Assembly (NCBI GenBank): GCA_014381785.1
Contig: JACNKZ010000036.1
Location: 1 to 46,981, forward strand
From: Kiritimatiellota bacterium
Lineage (GTDB): Bacteria; Verrucomicrobiota; Kiritimatiellia; Kiritimatiellales; Tichowtungiaceae
Length of the DNA stretch: 46,981 nucleotides
Direction of reading: 5' to 3'
Shown: positions 1-6,997 of the stretch, piece after piece
How positions within the stretch are numbered: the first letter of the stretch is position 1
Layout of the letters: the number at the start of each line of letters is the position of its first letter
Notes under the pieces: model-generated
The model's input: only the letters and a program-made list of their open reading frames with translations
Told to the model about the DNA's origin: nothing
Database searches by the model: none
Position numbers and translations under genes: made by a program

Positions 1-78
1 GTTTTGCTACAAGGCGGGAAATCAAACGGGGCAAAGCCACACTTTTGCCACACTTCCCGCGAGTCAGAGAAAAATCAG

Positions 79-117
79 AAAAAGAAAAAACTCCAAAGCA
101 CTGAAGGCCAAGGAGTT
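79..117 (-). terminator. Rho-independent terminator after tRNA-Pro
   Basis: Read on the minus strand just past the tRNA 3' end: a six-base stem AACTCC/GGAGTT (117-112 with 94-89) closes a 17-base loop and runs straight into TTTTTTCTTT. The stem is short and the loop is large, so this is a plausible rather than a certain terminator. Confidence 0.5.
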
Positions 118-120
118 AAG

Positions 121-197
121 TGGTCGGGGTGACATGATTCGAACATGCGACTTCTACGTCCCGAACGTAGCGCTCTACCAGGCTGAGCTACACCCCG
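121..197 (-). tRNA. tRNA-Pro (anticodon CGG)
   Basis: The minus strand folds into a complete cloverleaf. The acceptor stem is CGGGGTG/CACCCCG, the anticodon loop TTCGGGA carries CGG on a CTACG/CGTAG stem, and the T arm contains TTCGAATC. Discriminator A and CCA are encoded at 124-121. Only 49 bases separate it from the stop codon of tlyA on the same strand, so read-through from tlyA is possible; a terminator-like hairpin follows. I see no integrase gene beside it, so nothing marks it as an occupied attachment site. Confidence 0.95.
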
Positions 198-246
198 TTT
201 AAAACAAAGTGCGGCATTGTAAGCAGGCTCCGAAAAATGGCAAGCG

Positions 247-981
247 TTACTTTTTCCAATGGGCCAGAAACTCAATGTTGCCCTTTGGGCCTTTAATCGG
301 GGATGTGGTCAGTCCGAGCCACTCGAGGCCGAGCTCCTGGGTGCCGAAGTTTCGAATCATGGAAACCACCTCGTCGTGAATCGCCGGATCAGTGATGACT
401 CCGCGCCCTTTATCCACTGCCTCCTTGCCCGCCTCAAATTGCGGTTTAATCAGCGAGACGATCTCGCCGCCCGGTTTCAGCAGACTCTGGACGGCCGGCA
501 GGATCTTCGTCAGCGAAATGAATGAGGTGTCGATCGAGGCAAAGTCTGCCGGTTCAGGAATGTCATCCGGGGTCAGATAGCGGGCGTTAACGCCTTCCAT
601 GACGATGACGCGGTCATCCTCGCGCAGCTTCCAGTGCAGCTGACCTTTGCCGACATCCACGGCGTACACGTTGTCCGCTCCGTGCTGAAGCATACAGTCG
701 GTAAATCCCCCTGTAGATGAACCGATATCCATGCAGACCTTTCCGGTTAGATCTAACTCGAATGCCTCCATGGCTTCTTCGAGTTTGGTGCCGCCGCGGC
801 TCACGAACCGCTCGGCTTCTTTAAGCACGATTTTGTGGTCGGGGGCGACGGGATGGCCCGGTTTAGGGGAGGGGTGTCCGTCGACTAGAACCTGTCCGGC
901 CAGAATCAGCCGTTTGGCCTTTTCCCGGCTTTCCGCCAGCCCTTTTTCAACGAGTAATTGATCCAGTCGTATTTTTTTCAC
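247..981 (-). CDS. tlyA: TlyA-type rRNA 2'-O-ribose methyltransferase
   Basis: Predicted to methylate cytidine 2'-hydroxyls of rRNA (TlyA/hemolysin A family). It starts with an S4 RNA-binding domain (RLDQLLVEKGLAESREKAKR, about residues 5-65). An FtsJ-like Rossmann methyltransferase follows, with the SAM motif DIGSSTGGFTDCML near residue 85, and later DTSFISL and LIKPQFE. I place the start at GTG 981 because the S4 domain begins at once and the length of 244 aa matches the family. A TTG at 1023 would add 14 residues encoded mostly by an AATCGG micro-repeat and seems less likely. No clear Shine-Dalgarno is visible for either start. It is divergent from hemW. The last codons (HWKK) overlap a degenerate copy of the TTCCAA palindrome. 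Confidence 0.9.
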   Translation of the reverse strand: MKKIRLDQLLVEKGLAESREKAKRLILAGQVLVDGHPSPKPGHPVAPDHKIVLKEAERFVSRGGTKLEEAMEAFELDLTGKVCMDIGSSTGGFTDCMLQHGADNVYAVDVGKGQLHWKLREDDRVIVMEGVNARYLTPDDIPEPADFASIDTSFISLTKILPAVQSLLKPGGEIVSLIKPQFEAGKEAVDKGRGVITDPAIHDEVVSMIRNFGTQELGLEWLGLTTSPIKGPKGNIEFLAHWKK

Positions 982-997
982 GCTGTGAGTGTAAAAC

Positions 998-1025
998 GAC
1001 AATCGGTAATCTACAATCGGCAATC
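998..1025. repeat. AATCGG micro-repeat
   Basis: Short iterated unit of the form ACAATCGGTAATC followed by ACAATCGGCAATC, directly before the hemW start codon. The same unit recurs inside the hypF reading frame at 33011-33045. It occupies the whole tlyA-hemW divergent spacer. Confidence 0.6.
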
Positions 1026-2090
1026 ATGTCCGGTCTGTACATCCATATTCCGTTTTGCGTGCGCAAGTGCGACTACTGCGCCTTCTATTCCGAAGTTTCG
1101 AATGATCGGAAGAAGCAGGCGCAATTTTTCCAAGCATTGGAAAAAGAGCTCAACAGTCTGCCGCCGGATTTTTCGCCGGAGACAATTTTTATCGGCGGCG
1201 GCACCCCCACCGCTCCGGACTTCCAAACTCTCGCCGAATTTTTTCCAATCTTTGGGAAATTCAACCCACAGGAATTTTCGGTGGAGGCAAATCCGGGAAC
1301 GGTCGACGAGGCGAAGCTTTCTTTGTTAAGGAAAAGCGGCTTGAACCGTCTGTCGATTGGTGTGCAATCCTTCGATTTCCAATGTTTGGAAACGCTGGGG
1401 CGCATCCATTCGGCTGAGCAGGCGGAGACGGCGTTCCGAATGGCGCGCGCGGCGGGCTTCGATAACATCAGTATCGATCTGATGTTCGGCACACCGGGCC
1501 AGACGCTGGCGATGCTCGATGCCGATCTGACCCGTGCGCTGGAACTCGGGCCGGAGCATATCGCGATTTATAATCTAATGTACGAGGAGGGCACCCCGCT
1601 CGCCGAGCGCAACCCGGTCCGGCTCGACGAAGAGCTGGAGCGCGAGATGTATGACCATATTCGCAAACGGCTTGCGGATGCCGGATTCGTTCACTATGAA
1701 ATTTCCAACTTTGCCAAGCCTGGCTTTGAGTGCCGCCACAATTTACTCTATTGGACGGGGGGTGAATACATCGGGTGCGGCCCCGCCGCCCATTCGCACT
1801 GGCAGGGAACCCGTTGGGCGAATGTTTCCGATCTGGATGATTATTGCACCAATGGCCCGCGCCGCGAGTTCGAGGAGACGCTCGATTCGGACGCCAAGGA
1901 GCGCGAAACGCTGGTGATGGGGTTGCGCCTGCTCGATGGCGTGGAGGTTTCTTCCAAGGTTTGGAAAAAACAGCAGGAAACCTTCCAAGCATTGGAAAAA
2001 GCGGGTTTGCTGGTGATCGAGGGGCGGCGTGTGTGGCTTTCGGGGGATGCGCTGTTCGTGAGCGACGCGGTCTTCGCGGAATTGGTCTGA
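1026..2090 (+). CDS. hemW: HemW-like radical SAM protein
   Basis: Radical SAM protein of the HemW / oxygen-independent coproporphyrinogen oxidase-like family, thought to be a heme chaperone rather than a true oxidase. The [4Fe-4S]-SAM motif C-x3-C-x2-C is in HIPFCVRKCDYCAFY (residues 7-21). FIGGGTPT, NRLSIGVQSF and ISIDLMFGTPGQT are typical SAM-binding and family motifs, and the HemN C-terminal region follows (HYEISNFA, RHNLLYW). At 354 aa it is close to family length. No Shine-Dalgarno precedes the ATG; the start abuts a micro-repeat. The gene is unusual in carrying four perfect and one degenerate TTCCAA-N3-TTGGAA palindromes in frame, read as FQALEK, FPIFGK, FQCLET, SKVWKK and FQALEK. They seem to substitute for, not lengthen, family sequence. 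Confidence 0.88.
   Translation: MSGLYIHIPFCVRKCDYCAFYSEVSNDRKKQAQFFQALEKELNSLPPDFSPETIFIGGGTPTAPDFQTLAEFFPIFGKFNPQEFSVEANPGTVDEAKLSLLRKSGLNRLSIGVQSFDFQCLETLGRIHSAEQAETAFRMARAAGFDNISIDLMFGTPGQTLAMLDADLTRALELGPEHIAIYNLMYEEGTPLAERNPVRLDEELEREMYDHIRKRLADAGFVHYEISNFAKPGFECRHNLLYWTGGEYIGCGPAAHSHWQGTRWANVSDLDDYCTNGPRREFEETLDSDAKERETLVMGLRLLDGVEVSSKVWKKQQETFQALEKAGLLVIEGRRVWLSGDALFVSDAVFAELV
1125..1145. repeat. TTCCAA palindrome, in hemW
   Basis: Perfect TTCCAA-GCA-TTGGAA core at 1128-1142, extended by T and A runs on each side. In hemW it is read as FFQALEKE. Confidence 0.9.
1376..1392. repeat. TTCCAA palindrome, in hemW
   Basis: Perfect core TTCCAA-TGT-TTGGAA at 1377-1391, read in hemW as FQCLE within VQSFDFQCLETLGR, a region conserved in the family. 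Confidence 0.9.
1952..1966. repeat. TTCCAA palindrome, in hemW
   Basis: Perfect core TTCCAA-GGT-TTGGAA, read here in a different frame as SKVWKK. It lies 16 bases from the next copy. Confidence 0.9.
1983..1997. repeat. TTCCAA palindrome, in hemW
   Basis: Perfect core TTCCAA-GCA-TTGGAA near the 3' end of hemW, read as FQALEKA. Confidence 0.9.
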
Positions 2091-2098
2091 TATTGCGC

Positions 2099-2127
2099 TT
2101 GCCAAGCAGAGGGGTGGTGCGTAAATT
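2099..2127 (+). promoter_or_regulatory. Putative promoter of rpmB
   Basis: TTGCCA at 2099-2104 and TAAATT at 2122-2127 are separated by exactly 17 bases. The -10 end is 36 bases from the rpmB ATG, which has a GAGGT Shine-Dalgarno. Assigned by eye to a sigma-70-like pattern. Confidence 0.45.
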
Positions 2128-2163
2128 ACGCCCTCTTTTGAACTAATTTGTGAGGTAAGAATT

Positions 2164-2391
2164 ATGGCTAAATGTGCAGTAACTGGTAAGGGAACGACTT
2201 CGGGTCGCCGGATCGTTCGTAAAGGTTTGTCCAAGATGAAGGGCGGAATTGGTCTTCATGTGACGAGCTCCACCAAACGTAAGTTTAAGCCCAACCTGCA
2301 GCGCATCCGTGTTCGTGATGAAAACGGTGCCATTAAGCGCGTATGGGTTTCAGTCAAAGCGATCCGCTCCGGCGCGATCAAAAAGGCCTAA
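2164..2391 (+). CDS. rpmB: Ribosomal protein bL28
   Basis: Large-subunit ribosomal protein L28, 75 aa. The N-terminal MAKCAVTGKGTTSGRRI matches the family signature (C-x-x-TGK), followed by KRKFKPNLQRIRV and VSVKAIRSGAIKKA, all typical of bL28. Only one cysteine is present, so no complete CxxC zinc site can be seen. It stands alone, with its own predicted promoter and a strong terminator, and faces rpsN across a repeat-filled spacer. Start chosen by the GAGGT Shine-Dalgarno eight bases upstream and by family length. Confidence 0.95.
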   Translation: MAKCAVTGKGTTSGRRIVRKGLSKMKGGIGLHVTSSTKRKFKPNLQRIRVRDENGAIKRVWVSVKAIRSGAIKKA

Positions 2392-2411
2392 GCAGAGTTT
2401 CTCTGTTTTGC

Positions 2412-2442
2412 AAAACCGGTTCTGAAAGGAGCCGGTTTTTTT
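2412..2442 (+). terminator. Rho-independent terminator of rpmB
   Basis: AAACCGG, an 11-base loop region, then CCGGTTT followed by a run of seven Ts, 20 bases after the rpmB stop codon. Confidence 0.85.
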
Positions 2443-2450
2443 GTGGGCGC

Positions 2451-2627
2451 GTAATACGCAATGGGTAATACCGACTTCAGTTCGGTTTCAGGTTTTTGCA
2501 GGCGGGACGCCTGCGGTACGTATCGCAGGCGTCCCGCCTGCCTTGCCCCCCCCTGAACAATTCGCAACTGGAAAACAAATTCTGTTTCTGCCATTTCCCC
2601 GATTACGTATTACTCATTACGCATTAT
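2451..2627. repeat. MITE-like element carrying a REP pair
   Basis: Bounded by a 20-base imperfect inverted repeat: TAATACGCAATGGGTAATAC at 2451-2470 and GTATTACTCATTACGCATTA at about 2606-2625, with three mismatches. Inside lies the REP palindrome pair at 2498-2542. It fills the rpmB-rpsN spacer between the two terminators. It has no coding capacity. Confidence 0.55.
2498..2542. repeat. REP palindrome pair (GCAGGCGGGACGCCTGC type)
   Basis: GCAGGCGGGACGCCTGC followed seven bases later by its inverted partner GCAGGCGTCCCGCCTGC, forming a long hairpin. The same unit flanks the RAYT inside hypF and occurs between hypD and hypE, which makes this a REP family with a probable cognate transposase in the window. 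Confidence 0.85.
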
Positions 2628-2637
2628 GTCACGACAC

Positions 2638-2670
2638 AAAAAAACACCCTCTGTTTCCAGAGAGTGTTTG
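2638..2670 (-). terminator. Rho-independent terminator of rpsN
   Basis: On the minus strand AAACACTCTCTG, GAAA loop, CAGAGGGTGTTT then a T run, about 20 bases beyond the rpsN stop. The stem is 12 bp with one mismatch. Confidence 0.85.
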
Positions 2671-2688
2671 TTAAACCGGAAGCGTCGC

Positions 2689-2994
2689 TTACCAGCTGGC
2701 TTTGGTCATGCCGGGGATCAGACCCTCGGATGCCATTTCGCGCAGGGTAATGCGCGAGAGTCCAAACTTGCGGTACACAGCACGCGGACGACCGGTGACA
2801 CGGCAACGGTTCATCACGCGTGCGGGGTTGGCGTCGCGCGGAAGTTTGCGCAGTTTGGCGTAGGCCTCCTGCTGAACTTCGTAACTGTTTTCCGGGTTGA
2901 GAATAATTGCTTTGAGCTCCATACGCTTGGCGTAGTACTTGTTTGAGAGCTTTATGCGTTTCTCGTTTTTAGCAACACTGCTTGTTTTAGCCAT
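2689..2994 (-). CDS. rpsN: Ribosomal protein uS14, zinc-free form
   Basis: Small-subunit ribosomal protein S14, 101 aa. The C-terminal core [20 protein letters not shown] followed by [18 protein letters not shown] is diagnostic. It is the long form without the two CxxC zinc knuckles. The start has a GAGG Shine-Dalgarno on the minus strand. It is convergent with rpmB and outside the main ribosomal operon, a location seen for accessory copies of uS14 and bL28 in some bacteria; whether another copy exists cannot be known from this window. Confidence 0.95.
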   Translation of the reverse strand: MAKTSSVAKNEKRIKLSNKYYAKRMELKAIILNPENSYEVQQEAYAKLRKLPRDANPARVMNRCRVTGRPRAVYRKFGLSRITLREMASEGLIPGMTKASW

Positions 2995-3028
2995 AAATCG
3001 GTTTCCTCATTTGTTCTGCGAAGTGGGG

Positions 3029-3057
3029 ATAAAACAGGAAAACCATTCGGCGTGCAA
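3029..3057 (-). promoter_or_regulatory. Putative promoter of rpsN
   Basis: Minus strand TTGCAC (3057-3052), 17 bases, TTTTAT (3034-3029), 35 bases before the rpsN start codon. Assigned by eye. Confidence 0.4.
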
Positions 3058-3080
3058 CTTTTTTCTACGATAAGTTGGGG

Positions 3081-3109
3081 TTGCGAAATGCGGGGTGGAT
3101 AGGCACAAT
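3081..3109 (+). promoter_or_regulatory. Putative promoter of glmS
   Basis: TTGCGA (3081-3086), 17 bases, CACAAT (3104-3109), 39 bases before glmS. The -10 is weak, but the same TTGCG/CACAAT pair precedes ssrA. I do not see a glmS ribozyme fold in the leader. Confidence 0.35.
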
Positions 3110-3148
3110 GCCCCATCTTTTCAACCGGTTTTCAGGAGTTTTTAGATT

Positions 3149-4987
3149 ATGTGCGGAGTCGTTGGATATATCGGAAGCAAACAGGCCGCCCCCATTTTGA
3201 TCGACGGGCTGAAGCGGCTCGAATATCGCGGTTATGATTCCGCCGGAATCGCAGTGGTTTGCGGCGGGAAAATAGTGTCGGATAAGGAGGTCGGACGTCT
3301 GGTCAATCTCGAGAAACTTCTGGAAGCCAATCCGTTGGAGGGTGTTTGCGGGATAGGCCACACCCGCTGGGCGACTCATGGTGTGCCGTCACGGGCCAAC
3401 TCACATCCGCATTTCAGCTCAGATGGAACCATTTCCGTTGTGCATAACGGAATCATCGAAAATTACTCTGAGCTGCGCGATGAGCTCATGGCCCAGGGCC
3501 ACACATTCCTTTCTGAAACCGATACGGAGGTGATTCCGCATCTGATTGAGCAGGCCCTTGCGGACGGTGCGATGTCTCCGGCTGAAGCGCTTCGCCTGAC
3601 TCTCAAAAAGCTGCGCGGGGCCTACGCCCTGGGCGTTTTGTTTCGTGATGAGCCCCAATCGGTTTATTGCGCCCGCCTCGGCAGTCCGCTGATTATCGGG
3701 CTGGGCGAGAACGAAAATTTCATTGCCAGCGATGTGCCGGCCATCATCAATCGTATTTCCCGGGCTATTTACCTTAATGACGGTGAGATGGCGGTGTTGA
3801 AGGCGGACGGGGTGGAGGTGTGCACCATCGACGGGCAACCGGTGGTGCCGGAGGTGAAAGAGATTACCTTTGAGGCCGAGGCGGCTGAACACTCCGGCTT
3901 CGAAACGTTCATGCTTAAGGAGATCCATGAACAGCCGCGGATTTTGCGCGCACTGCTCACAAAGCACGTGTCAGCAGAAGGAACCATTCAGCCGCCGGCC
4001 GGCCTGAGTGAAAATTATTTTCGCAAGCTGAACCGCATTATGATTGTTTCCTGCGGCACGGCCTATCATGCGGGGATGTACGGCAAACTGCTGATCGAAA
4101 ACCTCACCGGCATCGCTGTCGAAACCGACCTGGCCAGTGAATTCCGGTATCGCGACCCGAAAATCGATCCCGGCACCTTAATTATTCCGGTATCGCAGTC
4201 CGGCGAAACCGCCGACACGCTGGCGTCAATCCGCATGGCGAAAGAGTGGGGCTGCAAAATTTTTGCGATCTGTAATGTGGAGGGGTCTTCGGTTGTGCGG
4301 GAGAGTGATTCGGTGTTTTTCACCGACTGCGGACCTGAAATCGGGGTGGCATCCACGAAGGCCTACACCGCCCAGCAGATGGCCTTTGCGCTGTTGGCGC
4401 TCTGTATTGCCACAGCGCGGGGCGATCTGACACCGGAGCAGTTGAAATCCTACCTGGATGATCTGCAGGAGATTCCGGATGCGGTGCATTACGTGATTCA
4501 GCAAAAGGACGACATCCGGAAAATCGGGGAAAAACACCACGACGGACCCAGCTCGCTCTATATCGGTCGCCGCTTTAATTATCCCACCGCGTTGGAAGGT
4601 GCGCTTAAAAATAAGGAAATTTCCTATCAGCACGCCGAAGGCTATGCCGCCGGTGAAATGAAGCACGGTCCCATCGCGCTGATCAATGAGTCCTTGCCGG
4701 TGATTTGCATCTGCACGAAAACCGCCGATGAGGTGTATGAGAAGATGCTTTCCAATGTGAAAGAGGTCGAGGCGCGTAGCGGTCGGATTATCGCGGTGGC
4801 GACAGAAGGCGACACCGAGCTGTGTAAGCTTTCCGATGATGTGATCTATGTGCCGGAGGTGCGCGACGAATTTTCTCCCATGGTTAATGTGGCGGCGTTG
4901 CAGCTTTTGGCCTACTATGCTGCCCGTGCTCGTGGAACGGATATCGACAAACCGCGCAATCTGGCCAAGAGTGTGACGGTTGAATAA
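3149..4987 (+). CDS. glmS: Glutamine-fructose-6-phosphate aminotransferase
   Basis: Converts fructose-6-phosphate and glutamine to glucosamine-6-phosphate, the first step to UDP-GlcNAc. The N-terminal glutamine amidotransferase class II domain starts with the nucleophile Cys2 (MCGVVGYIGSK) and has GHTRWATHG and NSHPH. Two SIS domains follow (CGTAYHAGMYGK, SQSGETADTLA; later YIGRRFNYPTALEGALKNKE and YAAGEMKHGPIALI), and the protein ends in AKSVTVE, the usual C-terminus. 612 aa is normal. A CAGGAGT Shine-Dalgarno supports the start. glmM lies 3 kb downstream on the same strand. Confidence 0.97.
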   Translation: MCGVVGYIGSKQAAPILIDGLKRLEYRGYDSAGIAVVCGGKIVSDKEVGRLVNLEKLLEANPLEGVCGIGHTRWATHGVPSRANSHPHFSSDGTISVVHNGIIENYSELRDELMAQGHTFLSETDTEVIPHLIEQALADGAMSPAEALRLTLKKLRGAYALGVLFRDEPQSVYCARLGSPLIIGLGENENFIASDVPAIINRISRAIYLNDGEMAVLKADGVEVCTIDGQPVVPEVKEITFEAEAAEHSGFETFMLKEIHEQPRILRALLTKHVSAEGTIQPPAGLSENYFRKLNRIMIVSCGTAYHAGMYGKLLIENLTGIAVETDLASEFRYRDPKIDPGTLIIPVSQSGETADTLASIRMAKEWGCKIFAICNVEGSSVVRESDSVFFTDCGPEIGVASTKAYTAQQMAFALLALCIATARGDLTPEQLKSYLDDLQEIPDAVHYVIQQKDDIRKIGEKHHDGPSSLYIGRRFNYPTALEGALKNKEISYQHAEGYAAGEMKHGPIALINESLPVICICTKTADEVYEKMLSNVKEVEARSGRIIAVATEGDTELCKLSDDVIYVPEVRDEFSPMVNVAALQLLAYYAARARGTDIDKPRNLAKSVTVE

Positions 4988-5089
4988 CCTCGAGTTATAC
5001 CGAAATCATGGGGAATTTGGGTTTTTTCATTGATAATGAGAGAGTCGTGCCAATAGACTGTGCGGCTTCAATTTTAAAGAGGATTAGGT

Positions 5090-6388
5090 ATGTCAAAAAT
5101 GGAAAAAATCGGCCGCGCAGATATTCAGATCGGTGATCAGACCATGGCGTGTCCTCTTTACGAAGGAACCGAAGGCGAAAAAGCTCTCGATATTGGTGCA
5201 TTGCGTAAAGAAACCGGGCTGATCACCTACGACCCTGGGTTTATGAACACGGGAAGCTGCTCCAGCGACGTCACCTTTATTGATGGCGAAAAAGGAATTT
5301 TGCGCTATCGCGGGTATGATGTGGATGATCTGGCTGAAAACTGTGAGTTTGTTGAAGTGGCTTATCTGCTGATTCACGGTTCTTTGCCGACCGCCGAGCA
5401 GAAGGCGCGTTACAGCGACCTGCTGAATAAACATTCTATGATCCATGAGGATATGCGGGAATTTTTCAGTCACTATCCGGAGCATTCGCACCCGATGGCG
5501 GTTCTGTCGGCTATGGCCGTTTCGCTTTCCTCCTTTTATCCGGAGCTGGGCGAAAACCACAAAGAGGATCTGGATATGACGGTGACCCGTCTCCTCTCCA
5601 AGCTGCGCACGATTGCCGCGTTTTCGTATAAAAAATCGATCGGTGATCCGGCGGTTTATCCGCAGCACGACCTGAAATACTGCGAAAACTTCTTGAACAT
5701 GATGTTTAATTCGCCGGTTATCGAAAACCCGTATAACCAGACCATGGTGTCTGCGCTGAACAAGCTCCTGATCATTCACGCCGACCATGAGCAGAATTGT
5801 TCCGCCTCAGTGGTTCGGGCTGTCGGCAGCTCCGGTGCCAACCTCTACGCATCGATCTCGGCCGGCATCTGCGCCCTGTGGGGGCCGCTGCACGGCGGGG
5901 CCAATCAGCACGTGATCGAAATGCTCGAAGGCATCCAGGCTGAAGGCGGCGATATCGATAAAGTGATTGAAAAGGCGAAAAATAAACGCAGTCCGTTTCG
6001 TTTGATGGGCTTCGGTCATCGTGTCTATAAATCGTATGACCCGCGCGCCAAGATCGCCAAGGCTCTCTGCAAAGAGGTGATTGCGTCAACCAATAAACAC
6101 GATCCGCTGTTGGATATCGCCATGGAGCTCGAGGAGAAAGCACTGGCGGATCCGTACTTCATCGAGCGCGGTCTCTATCCGAATGTCGACTTCTACACCG
6201 GCCTAACCTATCGCGAAATGGGTATTCCGACCAACATGTTCACCGTTATGTTCGCCATCGGGCGTTTGCCGGGCTGGATTGCCCAGTTCATGGAAATGAA
6301 AAAAGATCCGCAAGGCCGCATTGCGCGTCCGCGCCAGATCTACACCGGCCCCAATGCCCGCAAAGTGATCCCAATTGATAAACGTTAA
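5090..6388 (+). CDS. gltA: Citrate synthase
   Basis: Condenses oxaloacetate and acetyl-CoA to citrate, the entry step of the TCA cycle. 432 aa, the size of the bacterial hexameric type. The N-terminal part has DPGFMNTGSCSSDVTFIDGE and ILRYRGYDVDDLAE. Catalytic motifs are LHGGANQHVIEML, the histidine motif GFGHRVYKSYDPRA and the aspartate motif NVDFYTGL. The start is preceded by AGAGGA. The gene follows glmS after 102 bases without a convincing terminator. Confidence 0.96.
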   Translation: MSKMEKIGRADIQIGDQTMACPLYEGTEGEKALDIGALRKETGLITYDPGFMNTGSCSSDVTFIDGEKGILRYRGYDVDDLAENCEFVEVAYLLIHGSLPTAEQKARYSDLLNKHSMIHEDMREFFSHYPEHSHPMAVLSAMAVSLSSFYPELGENHKEDLDMTVTRLLSKLRTIAAFSYKKSIGDPAVYPQHDLKYCENFLNMMFNSPVIENPYNQTMVSALNKLLIIHADHEQNCSASVVRAVGSSGANLYASISAGICALWGPLHGGANQHVIEMLEGIQAEGGDIDKVIEKAKNKRSPFRLMGFGHRVYKSYDPRAKIAKALCKEVIASTNKHDPLLDIAMELEEKALADPYFIERGLYPNVDFYTGLTYREMGIPTNMFTVMFAIGRLPGWIAQFMEMKKDPQGRIARPRQIYTGPNARKVIPIDKR

Positions 6389-6405
6389 ATAATAGATTTT
6401 TCTGC

Positions 6406-6810
6406 ATGAAAAAAACCGAGCAGGGCGCCGAGAAACCACGCGCCGACACACAGGAACTTGAATTTTTAGAGAGCATTGCCCGGCGTCTTCCTGAAGACAC
6501 CGAGGTGTTGCGGGCGTTGGCGGATCTTTACACCCGCACCGGTGATTACACCGAAGGATTGCGGATCGACGAACGCCTCAGCCATCTCTGCGCCGAAGAG
6601 CCGCTGGTGTGGTATAACCTCGGGTGCAGTCTCGCGCTTATGGAACGCATCGAGGATGCCCTTGAGGCGCTTAGCCGCGCGGTCGAACTCGGCTACGACG
6701 ATTACGAATGGATGAAAAAGGATTCCGATTTGACCACTCTGCACGGCGAGCCGCGTTTTGAATCGATGCTAGACTGGATTTATAACACGTTTGTGCAACT
6801 GCCTGAATAG
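6406..6810 (+). CDS. Small TPR-domain protein
   Basis: 134 aa, soluble, acidic. Residues about 25-105 form two to three tetratricopeptide-like helix pairs (LPEDTEVLRALADLYTRTGD, then PLVWYNLGCSLALMERIEDA and LEALSRAVELGYDDYEWM). The C-terminal part resembles the RFESML segment often seen after TPR repeats in PVC bacteria. Probably a protein-interaction module; partner unknown. It starts 18 bases after gltA, and the following membrane protein gene is ten bases downstream, so these are probably cotranscribed. Confidence 0.75.
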   Translation: MKKTEQGAEKPRADTQELEFLESIARRLPEDTEVLRALADLYTRTGDYTEGLRIDERLSHLCAEEPLVWYNLGCSLALMERIEDALEALSRAVELGYDDYEWMKKDSDLTTLHGEPRFESMLDWIYNTFVQLPE

Positions 6811-6820
6811 GAGGAACACA

Positions 6821-6997
6821 ATGAATAAACGGCTGATCTGGGCGCTGGGGCTGATCGCACTCTGTGTGCTGGCATTTATTTTCACCGGCGGCACCACCAC
6901 GGTGGAACTTTTTGATTTCGCGCTGAAGCTTAAAACCTCCTTGGCCCTGCTGTGTTTCACCGGCATCGGTATCGTGATTGGAGCACTGCTCAAATGA
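6821..6997 (+). CDS. Small two-helix membrane protein
   Basis: 58 aa, start set by GAGGAACACA directly before ATG 6821. Two hydrophobic stretches (residues about 5-20 and 35-55) suggest two membrane helices with a short polar turn. I do not recognise a family; a LapA-like small membrane protein is conceivable. Its stop overlaps the next start (ATGA). Confidence 0.6.
   Translation: MNKRLIWALGLIALCVLAFIFTGGTTTVELFDFALKLKTSLALLCFTGIGIVIGALLK

Noticed and set aside
1-200. tRNA-Pro as an integration site of an island
   Set aside because: No integrase and no second copy of the tRNA 3' end in the window.
3060-3148. glmS ribozyme upstream of glmS
   Set aside because: The leader is only about 40 bases after the proposed promoter, and I could not find the core or pseudoknot sequences of the ribozyme.
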